From assembly GCA_937879855.1 (NCBI GenBank), contig CALFMO010000006.1, positions 434,001 through 498,000 of the forward strand: a stretch of DNA of 64,000 bases, written 5' to 3'. The stretch's first letter is position 1. Each line of letters opens with the position of its first letter. A program made the translations under genes and the position numbers. Below are positions 58,730-64,000 of this stretch, in pieces. The DNA is from an uncultured Acidobacteriaceae bacterium (GTDB lineage: Bacteria > Acidobacteriota > Terriglobia > Terriglobales > Acidobacteriaceae). The notes under the pieces were generated by a model. That model was not told the DNA's origin and ran no database searches. It saw nothing but the letters and a program-made list of their open reading frames with translations.

Positions 58730-59560
58730 CTACTTCGCTGGTGTCCAGAATTCCGGATCGCCCGCCGCGAACTCTTTGGATACGCGTGACTTTTCGGGCC
58801 TGACGGAATACAGATTGCTTTCCGTGCTGGCGTAGGCTTCGCGGGCGATTTGTTGCAGGCGCTCGGCAGCATCGCCTTCCGCAGCGTGCAGGCGTTCGCG
58901 TATCTTCAGCAGATCGTCGTTTTGTCCCACGGTTTTCATGGGAACGAATGCCAGGAAAGTGGGCGACGGCATTCCCAGGTTCACCTGATACACGACCCAG
59001 GGCAAGTCCGACTCGATTTTTTCGTAAGCCGCGCTGAGCTTCTTAAACGCCTCGGCGAAGTCATTCTCGCGGCCGGGATGCAGCCGCACTTCCAGCACGC
59101 GCATGGACCGGGCCTTCGAGAGATCGATCCTATTCGCGCGGTAGCCCAGGTCGTCCCGGCGAACGGCGATCACCGTTCGCTGGCTCACCAAAGCAGCGTT
59201 GATTTGAGCTTGCAGTCGCCCCAGTTCCGGGTGCGCCGCGTAGATCGGGCCCCACTCGGCCACAGGTTTTTCCATTTGCGCAAACGAATCGAACGGGTCG
59301 AACGACAACACCTCCGGCTCGCCGGTAACTGATTCCATTACGATCCACGAATTCGGAACATCCAGCTTTTGGCAGGCGCGCGCCATGGCAGTTTCCCATT
59401 GGTCGCGGTCAGCTGCTTTATCGAATGAAAATTTCTGATACACCAAGACAAGCAATTTCGGCGGAGCGGTTGCAGGTTCGGCCGAAGCTTTCACCTGCCC
59501 TGCCACAGCAGTTGCCGCGGACAACGTCAACGCGGCCACGATCACGTTCGCGATTAGCAT
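58730..59560 (-). CDS. Secreted protein of unknown function
   Basis: A 276-residue protein with a signal peptide (IVAALTLSAATAVAG). It appears to hold two related ferredoxin-like or ABM-type halves (VLVYQKFSFDKAADRDQWE; VLEVRLHPGRENDFAEAFKK), each with a beta-alpha-beta feel. No catalytic motif. Lies downstream of the ABC permease on the same strand but 113 bp away. Confidence 0.65.
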   Translation of the reverse strand: MLIANVIVAALTLSAATAVAGQVKASAEPATAPPKLLVLVYQKFSFDKAADRDQWETAMARACQKLDVPNSWIVMESVTGEPEVLSFDPFDSFAQMEKPVAEWGPIYAAHPELGRLQAQINAALVSQRTVIAVRRDDLGYRANRIDLSKARSMRVLEVRLHPGRENDFAEAFKKLSAAYEKIESDLPWVVYQVNLGMPSPTFLAFVPMKTVGQNDDLLKIRERLHAAEGDAAERLQQIAREAYASTESNLYSVRPEKSRVSKEFAAGDPEFWTPAK

Positions 59561-59672
59561 GATTGAGGACGTCTCCCTCCTATCGCAATCCTGTTAGCGC
59601 ACTTGGCGGCGGTTCTCGTTTCCGCCAGAATCGATGCGAGATCATGCGTGGCACCAATGCAACTGCGTGCTT

Positions 59673-60926
59673 TTACTCGTACCGCAGACTCTCGACCGGA
59701 TCGAGTTGCGACGCGCGCGTGGCCGGGACGGTGCCGAAGATGATGCCCACAATCGACGAGACCACGATGGCGATGATCGCCGAGAGGCCAGAGACGGGCA
59801 TGCGGTAGTCGGTAAGGAAACGGATCGAGTACGGAATGGCGAGTCCGGCAACGATGCCCGCTACGCCTCCGGTCAGCGAGATGAGAATGGCTTCCGCCAG
59901 AAACTGGAAGCGAATGGCGCGGTTAGTGGCGCCAATCGCCTTGCGAATCCCAATCTCGCGGATGCGCGAGGTCACCGTTGCCAGCATGATGTTCATGATG
60001 CCGATGCCACTCACCAGCAAAGTGACGAAGGCGACCAGCATCAGGATCAGCGTCATCGCATCGGCAATGCGTCCCGCCACGGTCAGAAACTGCGTCAGGT
60101 TTTGCACGCTGTAAACCGATTCTGGACGATGCCGCGACTGCAGCACGCGCTTAATCGCGGCGGTCGCGGGGATGACGTCCTGCGGAGTGGCGGCGGAAAA
60201 GTAGATTTCATGAACGGTCGCCGTGGGCGTGAAGAACAGGCTGACCGTGTATGGAATCAGCATGGTGTCTTCCTGGATTTCGGACTGTCCGAAAGTGTCC
60301 ACGCTTTCCTTGAACACTCCAACGATCGTGAACGGAAGGCCGCCGCTCAACTTGATGATCTGGCCGACCGCCGCAGGAGAAGAGCCGTAGAGTTTCTGCG
60401 CCAGCTTCTCCGTAATCACGGCGACCTTGTTCCGGCCAGAGGAATCTTCCTTGTCGAAGAAACGGCCGGCCAGAACTTTCAGATTGCGCACCTGAAGATA
60501 GGCTGGGTCCACGCCGAGCATAAGAATGTCGCTCTGTTTTCCCCCGCCAATACTGATGTGGTCTTCCAACGCCACGGTGGGCGAGGCAGCCACGATACTG
60601 GGAACCTGCGCTCGAACCGCCTGAATATCCTCCACCGTCATTGGATCGGGAGTGGAATCGATGCGCTGCCCGCCTCCCTGATAGTCGGCATAGATCATGT
60701 TGGTGCCGATCGATTGCAGCTGGCGCAGGATGTATTGCTTTCCGGTAAGGCCTATCGTAGCGACAAGGATTACCGAAGCGGTGCCGACCGCCATCGCGAG
60801 CGCGGTGAGCGTGAATTGAAGCTTGTTGCTGCAAAACGCGTCATAGGCGAAGTTCAGGATCTCGCCCAAGCCAATCGTGAACCGGCGGCGCTGAGCCGTA
60901 ACCGGTGAAGTTATGGTACTGGCCAT
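59673..60926 (-). CDS. MacB/FtsX-family ABC transporter permease
   Basis: A 417-residue protein. N-terminal helix (about 38-60, FTLTALAMAVGTASVILVATIG), a large periplasmic MacB-PCD domain (about 65-290) with the typical GQIIKLSGGLPFTIVGVF, and three C-terminal FtsX helices (about 300-410, TLLVSGIGIMNIMLATVTSR, REIGIRKAIGATNRAI). Mechanotransmission-type exporters use such subunits with a separate ATPase. No ATPase gene is adjacent. Confidence 0.92.
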   Translation of the reverse strand: MASTITSPVTAQRRRFTIGLGEILNFAYDAFCSNKLQFTLTALAMAVGTASVILVATIGLTGKQYILRQLQSIGTNMIYADYQGGGQRIDSTPDPMTVEDIQAVRAQVPSIVAASPTVALEDHISIGGGKQSDILMLGVDPAYLQVRNLKVLAGRFFDKEDSSGRNKVAVITEKLAQKLYGSSPAAVGQIIKLSGGLPFTIVGVFKESVDTFGQSEIQEDTMLIPYTVSLFFTPTATVHEIYFSAATPQDVIPATAAIKRVLQSRHRPESVYSVQNLTQFLTVAGRIADAMTLILMLVAFVTLLVSGIGIMNIMLATVTSRIREIGIRKAIGATNRAIRFQFLAEAILISLTGGVAGIVAGLAIPYSIRFLTDYRMPVSGLSAIIAIVVSSIVGIIFGTVPATRASQLDPVESLRYE

Positions 60927-61029
60927 CTGAGTGGTTAGATGTTAAACCCCGTCACAAAGACACGGCAAATGCGGGCCTGATTGTTGTATCCTTAGCGCAT
61001 CGACTCTTGGGCGTGTTTTTCCTAATTCA

Positions 61030-62526
61030 GTGAGCAACATTTCTCTCGCCAAATACAAGACGGGAATTTTTCTGTGTCTGTTGACGGCGGCGGCTCTGCT
61101 GACGCACGGCTACCATCCGTTCGCAGAAGACGCGGAGATCTACCTTCCCGGCATCGAACGAATCCTCAACCCGGCGCTGTTTCCAGTGGGGCAAGAGTTC
61201 TTCCATTCGCATGCCCGTCTGACGCTGTTCCCGAACCTGGTGGCATTTTCTCTCCGCGTAACGCATCTCCCGCTCGAAGCGGGATTGTTTGCCTGGCACT
61301 TGGCTTCGATTTTTTTGTTGCTTCTGGCCTGCTGGCAACTCGGCGGCATCCTGTTCGCGTCGGCGAAGGCGCGCTGGGGATCGGTATGTTTGGTTGCCGG
61401 GCTGCTGACGATTCCCGTTGCCGGGACCGCGCTCTACATCATGGACCAGTATGTGAGCGCCCGCACTTTGGCGGCGTTCGCTTCGGCTTTCGTCGTGGCG
61501 AGAATCCTGGAGCGGAAATATCTGCGGGCGCTGGCCTGGGTTGCATTTGCCGCGTGCGTTCATCCTCTCATGTGGGTCTTCCCATTTTCGTTCGGCGTGT
61601 TATGGATCGTGCTGGAACAATTCGAAGGCCGCCCTGAACGCGTGAGGGAAATGAGTAAGGCGGTTGCGGTGGCGGGATGCTTCGTTCTTGGCGGCATGTT
61701 CTTCGGGCGCCCAGCATCACCCGCGTACCACGAAGTTGCAAGGATGCATTCCTATTTTTACATTCAGGATTGGGAGTGGTATGAGTGGTTGGGCGTTCTT
61801 GCTCCGCTTGTCATCCTCTGGTGTTTTGGAAGGATGGCGCGAGAGCAGAACAGGACCGTGCTGGCGCGCGCCTGTCGTACCTTCGCAATTTACGGAGCGA
61901 TTTATTTCTTAGTCGCTCTCGCCATGGACCTTCCCGCCCGATTTGAAAGTCTGGCTCGGCTCCAGCCCATGCGCAATCTGCATCTTCTCTACATATTCCT
62001 GTTTGTATGTATGGGCGGCTTTCTGGGTGAGTACATACTCAAGAACCGCGCGTGGCGTTGGGTAGCGCTGTTCTTGCCGTTGAGCATTGGGATGTTTCTG
62101 GCGCAGCGATCTCTTTTTCCGGCCAGCGCGCACGTCGAGTGGCCTGGCCGGGAGCCGAAAAATCCGTGGGCTCAGGCATTCGTTTGGATCCGTGAGAATA
62201 CTCCCAGAGATGCACTTTTTGCGCTCGACCCTGACTACATGCATCTGGCAGAAGAGGATGTCATCGGATTTCGCTGCATGGCGCAGCGGAGTCGCCTCGC
62301 CGACGTGGTCAAAGACGGCGGCGTGGTCAGTATGTTTCCTCCCGTGGCCGACACGTGGTGGGAACAGGTGCAGGCTCAAACCCCGTGGAAGACTTTTCAC
62401 GCGACGGATTTTGCGCGGCTGCAGGAGAAATACGGCGTGAGTTGGGTGGTACTCCAACAACCGGGCGTGTCCGGTCTTGACTGTGCTTACCAGAACGCCG
62501 CAGTGCGCGTCTGCCAACTACGATAA
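61030..62526 (+). CDS. Polytopic membrane protein, possible GT-C-like enzyme
   Basis: A 498-residue protein with about 10-11 hydrophobic segments. The first periplasmic loop has acidic residues in HPFAEDAEIYLPG, the place where GT-C glycosyltransferases keep their catalytic Asp/Glu, and a soluble C-terminal domain follows (about 370-498). The start is GTG 61030; ATG codons further in cut off the first helix. Convergent with a GT39-like gene only 6 bp away. GT-C membership is inferred, not certain. Confidence 0.65.
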   Translation: MSNISLAKYKTGIFLCLLTAAALLTHGYHPFAEDAEIYLPGIERILNPALFPVGQEFFHSHARLTLFPNLVAFSLRVTHLPLEAGLFAWHLASIFLLLLACWQLGGILFASAKARWGSVCLVAGLLTIPVAGTALYIMDQYVSARTLAAFASAFVVARILERKYLRALAWVAFAACVHPLMWVFPFSFGVLWIVLEQFEGRPERVREMSKAVAVAGCFVLGGMFFGRPASPAYHEVARMHSYFYIQDWEWYEWLGVLAPLVILWCFGRMAREQNRTVLARACRTFAIYGAIYFLVALAMDLPARFESLARLQPMRNLHLLYIFLFVCMGGFLGEYILKNRAWRWVALFLPLSIGMFLAQRSLFPASAHVEWPGREPKNPWAQAFVWIRENTPRDALFALDPDYMHLAEEDVIGFRCMAQRSRLADVVKDGGVVSMFPPVADTWWEQVQAQTPWKTFHATDFARLQEKYGVSWVVLQQPGVSGLDCAYQNAAVRVCQLR

Positions 62527-62532
62527 CCAGAA

Positions 62533-63837
62533 TCAAGTCGCGGCTGCGGCCGTCGTGGAAGCGACCACTGGCGCCATGTGTCTCGGACGGCCAGCTACAG
62601 CCAGGGCGGCCAACACGACGATCAGCGGATCAACCGGACGAAAATAATAGGTCTCCGGATGCGAAAAATAGTAAGTAAGAGGAAAGAACAAGAGAACCAT
62701 CGCAAAGCGCACGCCTAACGCCGGATCGCGTTGCCACACTCGCCGCAAGCCCCACAGACCCAGGACCGTCATGGTCGTGTTCACGAAAATATTCGGCGGA
62801 TCGAGCGGTTCGTCCTTCAGATAAGCACGATCGAAACTCCAGTATCCGGTCCACATGTAGAGGGTGCGGCGAAGTGTCATCCACACATACCAGGCGGGAT
62901 GGCCGCGAATGTAATCTTTTGCCTGCTGCAATTTGTGATCCATGTAGGCGATTTCACCTACGCGTTCATACTCGGAGAGTTCGGCGTCGCTGTGATTCGG
63001 ATGCAGGCCGCTGTTGACCCAGCGTTGGGAATAACCGTTGTTGCCGATGTAGAGTTCAAGGCCGTAGCCGCTGCGGACGGGAATAAATCGGTGGAAGAGC
63101 ATGTAGTTTCGCACTAGCCACGGTGACAAGACGACGATTCCGGCGGATGCGACGGCCATCATCTGAGCCTTCCACGCGCATCCGAGCCGGTAGCGACGGT
63201 AGAGGCTATAGATCCCGAGCAGAGGAAGAACAGCCATCACCACCGGTTCGGTGAGGGCGGAAAAGCCGCAGAGAGCGCCGAAGAGCAACCAGTCGCGCTT
63301 GCGCGAAGAATTCTCCAGCCGCCAGGCAAACAAAAACAGCCAGCTGAGTTCGAGCGTCACCAGGCATGTCGACCATGCCCAGTCCGCGCCGTAATAAACG
63401 CCGTACGGAGAAAAGGCCCAGCCCCGGCCCGCCCATTTGGCCACGCGCTCGCCGAAGGCTTGCCGCGCCAGCAGAAAAACTGGGATGCAGGTGAGCGCGG
63501 AAAAGAGGCTGTTAAGCGAAAGCGCGGCGAGCACTGAGGCTTTGGTTTCGATGCCAAAAATCTTGAAGATTCCTGCGAGCAGGTAGGAATACACCGGGGG
63601 AAGAAGCGCGGACAATCCGGTGTCGGCGAACGGGCTGCCGAAGCCGTGGCCAGAGGCGATGGAGCGCGCGATTCTACCGAAGGCCCAATGCTCGAGGACG
63701 AACGGGTCCATCCAATCGTGGTACACGAAGGGGATGACGGCCAGGCGAACCGCGAGCGCGACTACAACCATTACAACATAGGGTGGAATTCGGCTTGAGG
63801 TTTGGGATTCTGAGGGCATTGTTGTTGGTGCTGGCAT
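62533..63837 (-). CDS. Glycosyltransferase family 39/ArnT-like membrane protein
   Basis: A 434-residue protein with about ten hydrophobic segments. The first loop HDWMDPFVLEHWAFGRIA, then GHGFGSPF and ALLPPVYSYLLAGIFKIFG, are typical of GT-C enzymes that use polyprenyl-phosphate sugars. It should transfer a sugar to a lipid or protein on the outer face of the inner membrane. No donor-synthesis genes lie next to it. Confidence 0.8.
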   Translation of the reverse strand: MPAPTTMPSESQTSSRIPPYVVMVVVALAVRLAVIPFVYHDWMDPFVLEHWAFGRIARSIASGHGFGSPFADTGLSALLPPVYSYLLAGIFKIFGIETKASVLAALSLNSLFSALTCIPVFLLARQAFGERVAKWAGRGWAFSPYGVYYGADWAWSTCLVTLELSWLFLFAWRLENSSRKRDWLLFGALCGFSALTEPVVMAVLPLLGIYSLYRRYRLGCAWKAQMMAVASAGIVVLSPWLVRNYMLFHRFIPVRSGYGLELYIGNNGYSQRWVNSGLHPNHSDAELSEYERVGEIAYMDHKLQQAKDYIRGHPAWYVWMTLRRTLYMWTGYWSFDRAYLKDEPLDPPNIFVNTTMTVLGLWGLRRVWQRDPALGVRFAMVLLFFPLTYYFSHPETYYFRPVDPLIVVLAALAVAGRPRHMAPVVASTTAAAAT

Positions 63838-63883
63838 GCGCGGGCGGGACGCCCCCGCGACAACCGGCGGGGCGCCGGCGCTA
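63837..63883 (-). repeat. GC palindrome repeat (GTAGCGCCG family), copy 3
   Basis: Read on the reverse strand: GTAGCGCCGGCGCCCCGCC, GGTTGTCGCGGGGGCGTCCC, GCCCGCGCA. The first stem differs from copy 1 (GCCGGCG versus GCCGCCG), the second half is nearly identical. Upstream of the GT39-like gene. Confidence 0.7.
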
Positions 63884-64000
63884 CTTTTCCGTGCCTCGTT
63901 CGCGGCTCTTTTTTCGCTGCGTTCTTAGTATAGACGGCAGACTTGGAGTTGGCCTTGGTGATAGGGGCACGTCATTGCTGCCATTGTGGCTGCGGAGTCC

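Noticed and set aside
59634..60908. 424-codon open frame opposite the MacB/FtsX permease
   Set aside because: Shadow frame of Arg/His/Asp-rich composition; the permease is clear on the other strand.
1..64000. tRNA or rRNA genes
   Set aside because: I looked for T-arm GGTTCGAATCC-like blocks with acceptor pairing and for conserved rRNA segments in spacers and found none; a tRNAscan-SE run would confirm.

Overview
The window looks like a chromosomal segment of an Acidobacteriota soil bacterium, probably of the Koribacter/Terriglobia type. This is an inference from gene content, not a database match. The pointers are an adjacent DUF1501/DUF1800 pair, a secreted S53 (sedolisin) peptidase, futalosine-pathway menaquinone genes (mqnC, mqnD), an ECF sigma/anti-sigma/DUF4097 cluster, a DUF2339-DUF3999 pair, high G+C, and many small GC-rich palindromic repeats between genes. 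I found no rRNA, tRNA, transposase, prophage or CRISPR array.

Layout. 0.2-8.2 kb: MFS transporter; ECF sigma factor, membrane anti-sigma factor and DUF4097 protein; shikimate kinase overlapping a secreted protein; AI-2E-type permease; galT on the reverse strand. 8.5-14.7 kb: lysine/diaminopimelate block asd-lysC-dapB-(coiled-coil protein)-dapA-dapD, with dapA carrying an extra C-terminal Cys-containing domain. 14.8-25 kb: HAD phosphatase, EcsC protein, RNase J, SH3/TPR-like protein, threonine dehydratase, a VapBC-type toxin-antitoxin operon, uppP, ftsK. 25-38.5 kb: beta-barrel protein, zinc-ribbon membrane protein, DUF3999/DUF2339, an unknown secreted protein, HD protein, XRE regulator, SDR protein, HtrA-like protease, Tat-exported GH5-like hydrolase, mqnC, PEP-CTERM-like protein. 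38.5-48.8 kb: an orphan protein behind a near-consensus promoter, S53 peptidase, MFS transporter, secreted lectin-like protein, isolated nuoB, Rieske protein, YdjM-type membrane protein, TetR/DUF2306 divergent pair. 48.8-64 kb: DUF1501/DUF1800, beta-barrel protein, HD-GYP phosphodiesterase, epimerase, HAD hydrolase, mqnD, bioY with a 55-residue membrane protein upstream, a secreted protein, a MacB/FtsX permease, and two GT-C-like membrane proteins.

The most unusual content is in the spacers. First, heptamer (7-bp) imperfect tandem arrays occur at seven places; at four of them a second array of the same motif lies in inverted orientation 22-97 bp away, so the pair could fold as a long imperfect hairpin. 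Each locus uses its own heptamer. Second, a family of eight small hairpins has an A-rich 7-nt loop (8 nt in one copy) and, in most copies, outer arms resembling TGCCCCA/TGGGGCA, while the inner stem differs between copies but stays complementary. One copy is embedded in frame in the threonine dehydratase gene. Third, an ~85-bp two-hairpin repeat occurs three times, and GC-rich palindromes with conserved flanks occur elsewhere. Several genes (asd, dapA, vapB, possibly rnj) have a -10-like box so close to the start codon that their mRNAs may be leaderless or nearly so.
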